Shown: positions 23,281-32,085 of the stretch, piece by piece
Layout of the letters: each line of letters opens with the position of its first letter
Numbering within the stretch: position 1 is the first letter of the stretch
DNA from: Candidatus Manganitrophus noduliformans
GTDB taxonomy: Bacteria > Nitrospirota > Nitrospiria > SBBL01 > Manganitrophaceae
Direction of reading: 5' to 3'
Assembly (NCBI RefSeq): GCF_012184425.1
Contig: NZ_VTOW01000001.1
Coordinates: forward strand, 558,001 to 622,000
DNA length: 64,000 bases
Translations under genes and position numbers: made by a program
The notes under the pieces: model-generated
What the model was told of the DNA's origin: nothing
Databases searched by the model: none
The model's input: only the letters and a program-made list of their open reading frames with translations

Positions 23281-24423
23281 TTATCCCTGCGGCTTCCAGA
23301 ACTCCTCGAACTTGCCGTTTTTGGTGATCCAGACGATGTAGGGGGACTTCTTGACGTCTCCCTTTTCGTCGAACTCGATGTGGCCGAGCGCCCCGTCATA
23401 GTTCACATTCCGCATGATCTCGGCGACCCGCTTCCCATCTTTGATCTTTCCCTCCTTCTCGGCTTCCGCGAGCGCAGTCAGAAGGATGTTTGCGGCGTCA
23501 TAGGAGTAGATGGCGTAGGGGGCGAGCTCGTTTCCATATTTGGCCTTGTATTTTTCCAGAAATTCTTTCGCTTCCGGCATGTTTTCGGGATCGGGGGTGA
23601 AGGTGAGGTAAGTCCCTTCGGCCGCCGCCCCGGCGATCTCGATGAACTTCGGATCGATGACCCCGTCGCCGCTGAGCATCGGGGCGGTGAGGCCGACCTC
23701 TTTCGCCTGCTTGGCGAGCTGTCCCCCCTCCGGAAAGACCCCGCCGAAGAAAAAGAGCTCCGGATTCTTCCCTTTGATCGAGGTAAGGATGCCCCTGAAA
23801 TCTTTGTCCCCCTGAGTGACCCCGTCAAAGGAGACGACCTCGGTCTCCGGATGGGCGGCAAGACTTTTTCGAAACTCTTCGGCCAGCCCCTGGCCGTAGG
23901 TCGTCTTGTCGTGAAGGATGGCCACTCTCTTTAACTTGAGTTGTCCTCCGGCGAAGTCGGCAGCCACCTTCCCCTGCTGATCGTCCCGGCCGCAGACGCG
24001 GAAGACGTTCCAAAATCCTTGATCGGTCAATCTCGGATTGGTTGAGGCGGGGGTGATCATCGGAACACCGGACGAATGGTAGACAGCCGAGGCGGGGATC
24101 GACGCACTCGAATTAAAATGTCCTACCATCCCGACGATGCCGGAATTCACCAGCTTGTTCGCCACCGAGACCGCCTGTTTTGGGTCGTGCTGATCGTCGC
24201 CGACTTCCAGGCGGAGCTTCTTCCCGTTGATCCCGCCGCGCGCATTCCACTCCTCCACCGCCAGGCGCGCCCCCCGCTCGACATCCCCCCCGAGCTTGCT
24301 CTGATCGCCGGTCATCGGGCCGGCGACGCCGATCACAATCTCGGACGGACCCTCGGCCCCCTTCTGGCAGCCGGCGAGGGCGCTCGCGAGGATTGCGATT
24401 AAAAGAAAAGCCGTTCGAACCAT
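23281..24423 (-). CDS. livK: Branched-chain amino acid ABC transporter, substrate-binding lipoprotein
   Basis: A 380-residue periplasmic binding protein anchored as a lipoprotein (lipobox LAGC in MVRTAFLLIAILASALAGC). The type-1 binding fold is evident: IVIGVAGPMTGDQSKLGGDVERGARLAVEEWNARGGINGKKL, VGMVGHFNSSASIPASAVYHSSGVPMITPAST and FRVCGRDDQQGKVAADF. ATG 24423 has GAGGGGGA about 8 bp upstream. The start lies inside the last 25 bases of the PBP1B gene. It would feed LivH/LivM. The close relation to UrtA is only at family level; UrtA has different pocket motifs. Confidence 0.92.
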   Translation of the reverse strand: MVRTAFLLIAILASALAGCQKGAEGPSEIVIGVAGPMTGDQSKLGGDVERGARLAVEEWNARGGINGKKLRLEVGDDQHDPKQAVSVANKLVNSGIVGMVGHFNSSASIPASAVYHSSGVPMITPASTNPRLTDQGFWNVFRVCGRDDQQGKVAADFAGGQLKLKRVAILHDKTTYGQGLAEEFRKSLAAHPETEVVSFDGVTQGDKDFRGILTSIKGKNPELFFFGGVFPEGGQLAKQAKEVGLTAPMLSGDGVIDPKFIEIAGAAAEGTYLTFTPDPENMPEAKEFLEKYKAKYGNELAPYAIYSYDAANILLTALAEAEKEGKIKDGKRVAEIMRNVNYDGALGHIEFDEKGDVKKSPYIVWITKNGKFEEFWKPQG

Positions 24424-26702
24424 TTGAGAATTCCCCCTCGACATGATTGTGTCGGCTCCGTCCCTTCGATGAAGGCTTCTTCCTTCCCATCGAGACAGGT
24501 CTTTCCATTTTCATTCACCCGCTCGAAGACGATCCCGGCCGGCGGGGGGAAGTCGGTCGGCGATGTCGCCACGACCGCTTCCTTCATAAAGGCAGTCCAA
24601 ATGGGCAATGCCGCCGCGGCCCCCGTCAACTCCACCGGGTCGTTCTGATCGAACCCCACCCAAACGACGGTGACCAGCTCCGGGGTATACCCGGCAAACC
24701 AGGCGTCCCGCTCATCGCTGGTGGTTCCGGTTTTCCCGGCGGCCGGACGATCGAAGCCGAGCCGCCGGACCCCTTGCCCGGTGCCCGACTCGATCACCCC
24801 TTTCATCAGATGGGTGACGAGAAAGGCCGCCTGCGGCGAGATCACTTCGAACGGCGGCATTTCCTCCGAGTCGGGGGAGTCGAGGCGGAGATTGGCCGGA
24901 TCGATCACCCCTTCCACAAAGAGCGGGTCGCGCTTGATTCCTTGACTGGCCAACGTCGCGTAGGCGACCGCCATCTCCAGGGGCGAAACCTCGGAGGTTC
25001 CGAGCGCCAGCGAAGGAAGATCTTTCAAAGGGCTGATCACCCCCAACGCGCGGGCAACGTTGCTGATCTTTTCGATCCCGACCTCTTGCGACAGACGAAC
25101 GGTCGCAGTGTTCAGCGACTGCTCGAGCGCGGCACGCAGCGTCACCGGCCCGAGATAGTTTCGATCGTAATTCTGCGGCGACCAGTCGCGGCCTCCCGCC
25201 TGCAGGGTGATCGGAGCATCCTCGACCAGGCTGATCGGCGTATACGGTCCTCTCCCGTTGGCCGCTTCTTCAAAGGCGGCCAGATAGACGAACGGCTTGA
25301 AGAGCGATCCCGGCTGGCGGCGCGCCTGCGTCACCCGGTTGAATTGGCTGGTGCCGTAGTCGCGTCCCCCGACCAGCGCCCGGACCTCTCCGGTTCTGGG
25401 GTCGATCGCCACCAAGGCCGCTTGAATCTGCCGATCCGGTTCGGCCCGCTTCAGGTGGGAGTATTGCCGCTCCAGCATCCGAAGCCCGTCGCGGAGCTTT
25501 TCCTCGGCGATCCGCTGCAGCTCGACATCGAGCGCGGTGAAGATCCGAAGCCCGCCCGAGTTGAGAAGATCGCCGGGGTAGGCCGCCGCCAGACGCTGGC
25601 GGACCTCATCGACGAAATAGGGGGCGGCGTTCAACCGCTCTTTCACCTTCCGGCCGGAAACGGTCTCTGCGCGGGCGTTGATGTATTGACGAAGGGTGAT
25701 CTTCTCTCCCGCGAAGAGGGTTTCCAGGACCAGGTTGCGGCGCTGAATCGCCTTCTTCAGATTTTTCTGAGGAGAGAGGGTATTCGGAGAGCGGATCATC
25801 CCGGCCAGCAGCGCCGACTCTCCCATCGTCATCTCGCCCGGCGGCTTGCCGAAGTAGAACCAGGAGCCCTGGCCGATTCCGTAGATCCCCATGATTCCGT
25901 TTTGGCCGAGATAAATTTCGTTCAGGTAGGTCTCGAGGATCTCCTCTTTGCTATAGCGCCGCTCCAGGAGGAGCGCCATGATCGCCTCATTGACCTTTCG
26001 GTTCCAGGTCCGCTCGCTGTCGAGATAAAAATTCTTGACCAGCTGTTGCGTGAGGGTGCTCCCTCCCTGGACGATCCCGCCGGCGCGAAGATTGGCCCAA
26101 GCGGCGCGCAAGATGCCGCGCGGATCGATCCCTCTGTGCTCGTAGAAGCGGCGGTCTTCCATGGCGAGGATGGCATCGATCAGGATCGGCGGGGCCTCCG
26201 ACAATCCGATCAGGCTCCGCTCCTCCCAGATCCCCTCATAAAATCCCCCGATCACCTCCGGCTCGATCGGTACCCGGTCGAGATCTTCCGCGAGTGAAAG
26301 ATCGACGATCCGATCGATCTGCCTCCCGGTGGAAAAGGAAAGACTCACCGGAATGCCTTGCTGAAGACGGTCAGGGTAGGCGAAGTCGTGGAGAAAGATC
26401 TCCAGGCCGTCATGGGTCAGATAATACTCCCCCGACTTTCGGACCGGCCGCTTCACCGGATGATAATTCAATCGTTTGAGCCGGGAGACCACGTGACTCT
26501 TCTCAATATCGAGGCCGGGAGAGAGGACGAGCGGGGCCGAGTAGATCTTGGACGGGAGCTTCCACCGCTGGCCCTCGAACTTTGTGATCACCTGATAATC
26601 GAGGTAGGCGATATAAACTGCGGTGAAAGAAAGGAGCAGGAGGGAGAGTCCCAGGAAAATGCGGAGAGGTCGGCTTTTTCGTTTTTTCTTCATTAGAAGC
26701 AT
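24399..26702 (-). CDS. mrcB: Bifunctional penicillin-binding protein 1B (glycosyltransferase/transpeptidase)
   Basis: Class A PBP that polymerises and cross-links peptidoglycan, 767 residues. A cytoplasmic basic tip (KKKRKSRPLR) and a membrane anchor are followed by a UB2H-like region (GLDIEKSHVVSRLKRLNYHPV). The GT51 domain contains AILAMEDRRFYEHRGIDP and GGSTLTQQLVKNFYL. The transpeptidase has SxxK in GSLFKPF, SxN in QSLNTA and KTG in AGKTGTTSDERDAW. The order and length fit PBP1B. ATG 26702 and ATG 26693 are both possible starts. Its 3' end overlaps the livK start, but function does not link them. Confidence 0.94.
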   Translation of the reverse strand: MLLMKKKRKSRPLRIFLGLSLLLLSFTAVYIAYLDYQVITKFEGQRWKLPSKIYSAPLVLSPGLDIEKSHVVSRLKRLNYHPVKRPVRKSGEYYLTHDGLEIFLHDFAYPDRLQQGIPVSLSFSTGRQIDRIVDLSLAEDLDRVPIEPEVIGGFYEGIWEERSLIGLSEAPPILIDAILAMEDRRFYEHRGIDPRGILRAAWANLRAGGIVQGGSTLTQQLVKNFYLDSERTWNRKVNEAIMALLLERRYSKEEILETYLNEIYLGQNGIMGIYGIGQGSWFYFGKPPGEMTMGESALLAGMIRSPNTLSPQKNLKKAIQRRNLVLETLFAGEKITLRQYINARAETVSGRKVKERLNAAPYFVDEVRQRLAAAYPGDLLNSGGLRIFTALDVELQRIAEEKLRDGLRMLERQYSHLKRAEPDRQIQAALVAIDPRTGEVRALVGGRDYGTSQFNRVTQARRQPGSLFKPFVYLAAFEEAANGRGPYTPISLVEDAPITLQAGGRDWSPQNYDRNYLGPVTLRAALEQSLNTATVRLSQEVGIEKISNVARALGVISPLKDLPSLALGTSEVSPLEMAVAYATLASQGIKRDPLFVEGVIDPANLRLDSPDSEEMPPFEVISPQAAFLVTHLMKGVIESGTGQGVRRLGFDRPAAGKTGTTSDERDAWFAGYTPELVTVVWVGFDQNDPVELTGAAAALPIWTAFMKEAVVATSPTDFPPPAGIVFERVNENGKTCLDGKEEAFIEGTEPTQSCRGGILKWFERLFF

Positions 26703-26806
26703 TTATACCATCTTTCCCTTGTAAATTCAATGGAAAAGGCTGTTTCCGTTGACAGCCGCGGTGAATCATGATAATCCTCGACCGAAGAATCTTGTAGGAA
26801 CCCTCC

Positions 26807-27511
26807 ATGACCGAGACGCAAAAAAAGGCGATCATCATCATCTTCGCCAAAGCTCCCGAACCGGGATTGGTGAAGAGCCGTCTTCAATCGATTCTTCATC
26901 CGGAAGAACGGGCCCGGCTGCAAGCCGCCATGATCCTCGACACCCTTGCCCTGACCGATTCTCTCCCGGTTCAACGGGCGTTGGCGGCGGCCCCGCCGGC
27001 CGATCACCCTTTCCTGGTCCGGTGTGGAGGGGAGCGGTCGATCCCGTTGATTCGTCAGGAAGGAGAAACCCTGGGAGATCGAATGAAGAACGCCTTCGAT
27101 TGGGGGTTCGGTGAGGGGTTTCAGCGGGTGGTCCTCATCGGGTGTGATGCGCCGACCCTGCCGGCCGATCTGATCCGGCAGGCGGTCGATCGCCTCGAAC
27201 AGTCGCCGCTCGTGATCGGGCCGAGTCTCGACGGCGGCTACTATCTGATCGGCGCGCGGCCGCCGCTCCCCGATCTCTTCAGCGGGATTCAATGGGGGAG
27301 CGATCGGGTCTTGATTTCGACCCTGCGAAGGATCAATGCCGAGAAGCGCGGCTGCGCGCTGCTTCCCTTCTGGTATGACATCGACCGGCCGGGCGATTTG
27401 ATCTTTCTTAAAGAGACGCTCGCCCTCCACGAGCGGCAAGGAGCGCCGCTTCCGAAGGAGACGCACCAGTTCCTTCGCTCCCTTTCCTGGGAAGGCCGAG
27501 AAGAGAGATGA
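26807..27511 (+). CDS. TIGR04282/DUF2064 family glycosyltransferase-like protein
   Basis: A 234-residue protein with a nucleotide-diphospho-sugar transferase-like fold: IIIFAKAPEPGLVKSRL at the N-terminus (the family hallmark FxKxPxPGxxKTRL), then VVLIGCDAPTLPADLI and GPSLDGGYYLIG. Members are found beside isoprenoid or arsenosugar genes, and most have no assigned reaction. Its stop overlaps the hemW start by four bases, so the two are translationally coupled. It is divergent from mrcB across a 104-bp gap. Confidence 0.85.
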   Translation: MTETQKKAIIIIFAKAPEPGLVKSRLQSILHPEERARLQAAMILDTLALTDSLPVQRALAAAPPADHPFLVRCGGERSIPLIRQEGETLGDRMKNAFDWGFGEGFQRVVLIGCDAPTLPADLIRQAVDRLEQSPLVIGPSLDGGYYLIGARPPLPDLFSGIQWGSDRVLISTLRRINAEKRGCALLPFWYDIDRPGDLIFLKETLALHERQGAPLPKETHQFLRSLSWEGREER

Positions 27512-28629
27512 AGCCGATCGGACTCTATATCGATTTCCCTTTTTGTCTTTCCCGTTGCTCGTTCTGCGCCTTCAATATTCAGGGATACCGGGAGGGGTTT
27601 GCATCGCGGTATGCCGACGCCCTTCAAAAGGAGATCGCCGCATATGCCGACGCGCCGCTCTGGCGGGACCGTGTCGTCACCACTATTTATTTAGGAGGCG
27701 GGACGCCGAGTCTCTACTCCCCGGAGGTCCTCGCCGGTCTTGTGGCGCTCTGTCGGAAACGGTTTCCCGTCGCCCCCGATGCCGAGGTGACGTTGGAGGC
27801 GCATCCCGCCACGATCCATCCGGAAAATCTTGCGCTCCTTAGGGAAGGCGGAATCAATCGCCTCTCGATGGGGGTGCAGTCGTTCTCCGATGCGCATCTC
27901 GAAGCGCTCGGTCGGCGCCACACGGCGGAGGCCGCGCGCGCCGCCTTCCATGCCGCTCGCTCGGCCGGCTTTGCCAACATCGGGATCGATCTGATCTATG
28001 CGCTCCCTGATCAATCCTGTTCAGCCTGGGAGGCCACCCTCCAGGCGGCGATCGATCTTGCCCCGGAGCATCTTTCTTTGTATGGGCTTTCGATCGAGGA
28101 GGGAACCCTCTTTGATAAGAAAGCCCGCGCCGGGCTTCTCTCTCTTCCCACCGAGGGGGAGGCGATCATGCAGTATCAAACCGCGCAAGCGCGCCTGGGG
28201 GCCGCCGGTTACCGGCACTATGAAATTTCCAACTTCGCCCGGCCCGGCTACGAATGCCGCCACAATCTTCTCTACTGGGATCGGGGCGAGGTCCTCGGCG
28301 TCGGCCTCTCGGCCCACACCTACCTCGATCGGGAACACCGCGCGAACACCGACTCGCTCCAGGCCTATTTGGAGAAAATCGCGTCGGGGCATCTTCCGGT
28401 CGATCGCACCGAAAAGGTGAGCCCGGAGATGTTGCGGAAAGACCGGATCATCTTCGGGTTGAGAAAGACGGAAGGAATTCCACTCGAATTCCTGAAGGAA
28501 GACCCCTCCCTCCGAAAGACCACCGACCGACTCATCTTGGAGGGGCTTCTTTTGATCGATCAACAACAGGTCCGGCTGACCCCTAAGGGGCTGCTTTTGG
28601 CGGATGAGGTCGCCGTCGCTTTCCTCTGA
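27508..28629 (+). CDS. hemW: Radical SAM protein HemW (coproporphyrinogen III oxidase-like)
   Basis: A 373-residue radical SAM enzyme with the cluster motif CLSRCSFC near residue 14 followed by Ala-Phe. The fourth Cys of HemN is therefore absent, which marks HemW, a heme chaperone/transferase rather than the oxidase. Other family features are YLGGGTPSLYSPE, EAHPATIHPENLALLREGGINRLSMGVQSF and the C-terminal HemN-C segment (RKDRIIFGLRKTEGI). It is coupled to the upstream gene by a 4-bp overlap. It is convergent with the following flavoprotein gene 21 bp away. Confidence 0.87.
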   Translation: MKPIGLYIDFPFCLSRCSFCAFNIQGYREGFASRYADALQKEIAAYADAPLWRDRVVTTIYLGGGTPSLYSPEVLAGLVALCRKRFPVAPDAEVTLEAHPATIHPENLALLREGGINRLSMGVQSFSDAHLEALGRRHTAEAARAAFHAARSAGFANIGIDLIYALPDQSCSAWEATLQAAIDLAPEHLSLYGLSIEEGTLFDKKARAGLLSLPTEGEAIMQYQTAQARLGAAGYRHYEISNFARPGYECRHNLLYWDRGEVLGVGLSAHTYLDREHRANTDSLQAYLEKIASGHLPVDRTEKVSPEMLRKDRIIFGLRKTEGIPLEFLKEDPSLRKTTDRLILEGLLLIDQQQVRLTPKGLLLADEVAVAFL

Positions 28630-28650
28630 TCCCGATCATTCATGTGAGCC

Positions 28651-29856
28651 CTACCGCTGGAACGTCTCAAAGATTTTCGAGGCGAACGGAAACGCCGCGG
28701 GCCGGAGCACCAGATCGAGAATCGACCAAAGCGGTCGCAAGTCTTTCCGTATATTTCTATAGCGATCTTCCCCTTGGGTCAACCGGCAGAAGCGGGTCCA
28801 GCCGATGAGCCGGCTGAGAGGCCCGTTCGATCGGCGCCAGAGCAGATTGGCTGCAACGGCGGGAGCGAGGTGGAAGAGAGACCACATCTGGAAGGCGATC
28901 TGAAGCTCGGGGATCAACTCCCGCTCCACCTCCTGCCGGTAGCCTTCCAGATCGGAGACTTTCCCATCCAAGTGTGCGGCAAGATGTGTGGCCGCCGCCC
29001 GGCCGCTCCAGATCGCGCCGTAGATCCCCTCTCCGGTCAGCAGATCGACCAGGCCGGCGGCATCGCCGACCAGAAGGAGGTTGCCATGGATCAGCGGCGT
29101 ATCGGGACGGCGGATCGGAAGGGGGGCGGCCCGGACTCCCCAGAGCGCCGCCGGGTCGAAGCCGTAACTGCGGACCGCCTCCTCGAACTTCCGGCGCAGG
29201 GCCGATCCGACCGACGGCAACCCCCCGATCCCGATGTTGAGATGATCCCCCTTCGGAAAGAGCCAGTGATATCCGCCGGGGACGGCGCCGAGATCGATCC
29301 CGACGCGGGTTTGCCACCGCTCCGGGAAGCGGCCGCTCGGGGTGACGTTTCCTTCCAGGGCGAGGATGCGCCAGCGCGGCACGGTCAGTCCGGCGCGCTT
29401 GGCGGTCTCCCCATTCGCGCCGTCGGCCGCCACCAAGGTCCGGCCCTCGAACGTTTCGCTGCCTGTTCGGACGATCACCCGGGATCGCTCCCGCTCGATC
29501 TCGCGGAGCGGGGTCCGCTCCCGTAGGGTCGCTCCGGCCTTGACCGCCTGTTCGACTAAGAAATGATCGAACCGGTTCCGCTGGACGAGATGAAAAAGCG
29601 GCTGCGCTGCATCGCGGGCAAAGCCGCCGCGGCGGGAGAACGTCAGGTCGAGCCCGCGAATCGAGCGTTCGACGACCGGGGCAAGATCAAACGGCAAAAG
29701 ACGCGCGGCGCGCAGCGTGATCCCGCCGCCGCACGGTTTGTCGCGCGGGAAGGTCGCCTTATCGAGGAGCAGAACCGACATTCCCCGCGCCGCGCACTCC
29801 CGGGCCGCGGTGCTTCCTGCCGGACCTCCCCCCACCACAATCACATCATAACGCAT
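28651..29856 (-). CDS. Geranylgeranyl reductase family FAD-dependent oxidoreductase
   Basis: A 401-residue flavoprotein with the dinucleotide motif VVGGGPAGSTAARECA at the N-terminus, LLDKATFPRDKPCGGGIT (the CGGG typical of the family), LVAADGANGETAKRAG and VGDAAGLVDLLTGEGIYGA for the second FAD contact. Relatives reduce the prenyl chains of chlorophyll or archaeal lipids, or act on other polyprenyl substrates. The substrate here is unknown. It begins 25 bp after the stop of the adenylate-forming enzyme gene, so the pair may act in one pathway. Confidence 0.85.
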   Translation of the reverse strand: MRYDVIVVGGGPAGSTAARECAARGMSVLLLDKATFPRDKPCGGGITLRAARLLPFDLAPVVERSIRGLDLTFSRRGGFARDAAQPLFHLVQRNRFDHFLVEQAVKAGATLRERTPLREIERERSRVIVRTGSETFEGRTLVAADGANGETAKRAGLTVPRWRILALEGNVTPSGRFPERWQTRVGIDLGAVPGGYHWLFPKGDHLNIGIGGLPSVGSALRRKFEEAVRSYGFDPAALWGVRAAPLPIRRPDTPLIHGNLLLVGDAAGLVDLLTGEGIYGAIWSGRAAATHLAAHLDGKVSDLEGYRQEVERELIPELQIAFQMWSLFHLAPAVAANLLWRRSNGPLSRLIGWTRFCRLTQGEDRYRNIRKDLRPLWSILDLVLRPAAFPFASKIFETFQR

Positions 29857-29881
29857 CGCAAACCTGAGAGAAGGACGTCAA

Positions 29882-31339
29882 CTACTTTCTCGTGTATCGG
29901 TGCTTCACCCCGATTGGAAAATAGTCCGGATCGCCGGACGGCTTCAACGTCACCTCCGGCCGTTGGCGCGCGGCGGGAACGTAGTGGGCGAACTCGCTGT
30001 TCAGCCGCAGCAGCTCCCGCTGAATTGATGCGGCGATCGCCTGCCGTTTCTCCTCATCGCCGGTGATCCCCGGCAGGAGCTCGACGGCCACACTGAAGCG
30101 CTTGTCCTTCGTTTCGGTCTCTTGCACCTGAAGGACGAACTTCCCGGTGACCCACTGTTTGATCGGCGCTTGCTCCAGGCCGACGGTGACATTCTCCGGG
30201 TAAATGTTCGCGCCGTAGTAGGAGACGGTGAAGTCGGCCCGGCCGAAGAGATAAACAAAGGGGAGGGGATAGACGCCGCGCAGGTCGGTCAATGAATCTC
30301 CGCCGTTTTCCTTCACGAACCGGAGCATTGTTTCGTAAGGAACGACGCCCCCTTTGTCGGCGATATGATAACGGATGAGCGGCACGCCGTTGTCGCCGGT
30401 GACGATCAAGGTCCCCTCCGGCGTGACCTCGAAGAAGCGGCTCAACGGATCGTATTGGACAAGCGTCGGGAGGCGGGATTCTCCGAACCGCTTCCGCGCT
30501 GCGGAAGGGTGGGTGGCGAAAAACCGTCGGAGGGTGATGGAAATCGGTGTCTCGTTCCCCATCACCCCGGCATCGGCGGTTCCGTAGAGGGAGGCGGTGT
30601 CATGGACCGGATCGCTCGATCCAACCCGCTCGCAGACCAGCGTTCGCCACTCTTCGCTGAAGACCTCGCCCGCGAAGACCATTCTGATCCGATACCGTTT
30701 CCAGTCGATCCCCTGCGCAATCCCATGATCGATTACCTCCTTGATAAACGGCGGATAACCGGCGAGGACCACCTGCTCGAAGTGCGGACCCAGGGTCTCG
30801 ATCACTCGGAAGATCTCGCTCTTGTTGTTCCCCGGCGTGACGAGGGTGATCGGGTAACCCTTCTGGGCAAGATACCGGCAGCAGGCGGCGGTGTACATCC
30901 CGCCGACCCAGGTGCCGAGAGCAAAGCAGATCACCGCTAGCGTGGGGCGGCGGTCGGCTTGGAAAGCATCCCTGAAAATCTGCTCGAAACGAAAGGAGAC
31001 GTCGAGCTCATGTCTCAGAGAGCGGGGCCAGAAGAGGGGGGTTCCGGTCGATCCGGAGGAGACGGCGATCATCTCGCAGTCGTGCAACTTTTCCCCGCGG
31101 CAGCGCTGCGGGAGCGGGTAGACGGTCATGTAATTTTGTTTCGTGAGAAGGGGGAGGGTTTGAAAGTCGGCAGACGTTTGAATCCGGCCCGGATCGATCT
31201 CTTCGCGTTTTAGGAAGTCGCGGTAGGCGGGAACCTCGGCGGCGACCGAGTGAAAGAGGGTGAGGGCGGCCTGCTCGGGCGATTCGGTCAGATGGCGTGC
31301 GAGTCTGGTTTCCAGGGGGGTTGAGAAAAAAGCATCCAT
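29882..31339 (-). CDS. Phenylacetate-CoA ligase-like adenylate-forming enzyme
   Basis: A 485-residue PaaK/coenzyme-F-synthetase-type enzyme. It shows the AMP-binding motif VSSGSTGTPLFWPRS, FALGTWVGGMYTAACC, the YGTADAGVMGNETP segment and a C-terminal domain with FGRADFTVSYYGANIYPENV. Such enzymes activate aryl or other carboxylic acids as acyl-adenylates, often passing them to CoA. ATG 31339 is chosen: GGAG lies about 7 bp upstream, and the 24 codons of open frame before it are untypical. It is co-directional and close to the geranylgeranyl-reductase-like gene. The actual acid substrate cannot be read. Confidence 0.82.
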   Translation of the reverse strand: MDAFFSTPLETRLARHLTESPEQAALTLFHSVAAEVPAYRDFLKREEIDPGRIQTSADFQTLPLLTKQNYMTVYPLPQRCRGEKLHDCEMIAVSSGSTGTPLFWPRSLRHELDVSFRFEQIFRDAFQADRRPTLAVICFALGTWVGGMYTAACCRYLAQKGYPITLVTPGNNKSEIFRVIETLGPHFEQVVLAGYPPFIKEVIDHGIAQGIDWKRYRIRMVFAGEVFSEEWRTLVCERVGSSDPVHDTASLYGTADAGVMGNETPISITLRRFFATHPSAARKRFGESRLPTLVQYDPLSRFFEVTPEGTLIVTGDNGVPLIRYHIADKGGVVPYETMLRFVKENGGDSLTDLRGVYPLPFVYLFGRADFTVSYYGANIYPENVTVGLEQAPIKQWVTGKFVLQVQETETKDKRFSVAVELLPGITGDEEKRQAIAASIQRELLRLNSEFAHYVPAARQRPEVTLKPSGDPDYFPIGVKHRYTRK

Positions 31340-31477
31340 CGTGCGGCTCCGCTCATCAGCAAATGTCAGGGTCAGACCATTATACTGAATCGGGGCGGAG
31401 CGATTCCACAATCAAAACGAAAATGGACGATTTCAGACAAGATGGATGATTCTGCGCGGTTCCGAAGCGTTCCGACG

Positions 31478-31657
31478 CTAACCCCTCGCTCTGGAACGAC
31501 GGGACCGTGCCCTCATCTCGTGCGCCAAGATCACCGGGTCCTCGATCCGCCCGCAGCAGAGACACCGCGCGCCGACATAGTCCCAAGGACGCGATTCGAT
31601 CGATGTAAATAAAAATTTCTCCGCCACCATCAGCCCGCCGCATTTTCTGCAATTCAT
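31478..31657 (-). CDS. Small zinc-ribbon protein
   Basis: A 59-residue protein, MNCRKCGGLMVAEKF onward, with two Cys pairs, CRKC near the N-terminus and CLCC in the middle, spaced as in a zinc ribbon. It ends in a basic tail rich in Arg (RARSRRSRARG). GAGGGGGGAT ends four bases before the ATG, a strong ribosome site that decides the start against longer readings. The function is unknown; a nucleic-acid or protein contact is plausible from the basic tail. Confidence 0.75.
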   Translation of the reverse strand: MNCRKCGGLMVAEKFLFTSIESRPWDYVGARCLCCGRIEDPVILAHEMRARSRRSRARG

Positions 31658-32031
31658 TTTATCCCCCCTCGATGTTTGATTGTTGGTATGACGATCATAG
31701 GCTAAAGCAAGCAATGTGCCGTGACATGTTAGGAAGGAAAGAGTGAGAAAAAAGGCCGTTTGACGATCCGAAGGGATCAAAATCGGAATCGGTGGGACGG
31801 TTTCTCTTCCGGAATTCGGAAGTCTTCCGGAAGGAAGAATGTCTTTCCGCAAGAATATCCCTGCCCTGCTGTATGATTTCGATGCTTTGCTGTATCTCTC
31901 CTCGTTCCCTGAAAATCAGGCGGATCGGATCTGGTAAACTACTCGGAGAGGGAAGAACGGTTAAATGAAAAAGAGGGTCCGTCCAATCCAAAGGAGTGGA
32001 TCTGGAGGGGAGAGGCTGGTTCGCGAAACGC
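31658..32031. other. Non-coding stretch upstream of the zinc ribbon and rimO
   Basis: No convincing gene is seen on either strand. The region contains a perfect 10-bp palindrome CTTCCGGAAG (31824-31833), with a partial copy just to its left (CTTCCGGAA, 31806-31814). It must contain the minus-strand promoter of the zinc-ribbon gene, for which TTGCTT is the best -35 candidate but no good -10 is visible. Confidence 0.5.
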
Positions 32032-32060
32032 TTGTTTTTCGGGGGAAGTTGGCATACAAT
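32032..32060 (+). promoter_or_regulatory. rimO promoter
   Basis: TTGTTT (32032-32037), a 17-bp spacer and TACAAT (32055-32060). Transcription would begin near 32067, downstream of any longer rimO frame, which supports the TTG start at 32086. Confidence 0.7.
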
Positions 32061-32085
32061 AGCCGTTCTTTCCGGAGAGGTCGGT

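Noticed and set aside
24447-26297. 616-codon open frame antisense to mrcB
   Set aside because: Same reasoning: the real PBP1B motifs are on the other strand, and the frame has no recognisable domain.
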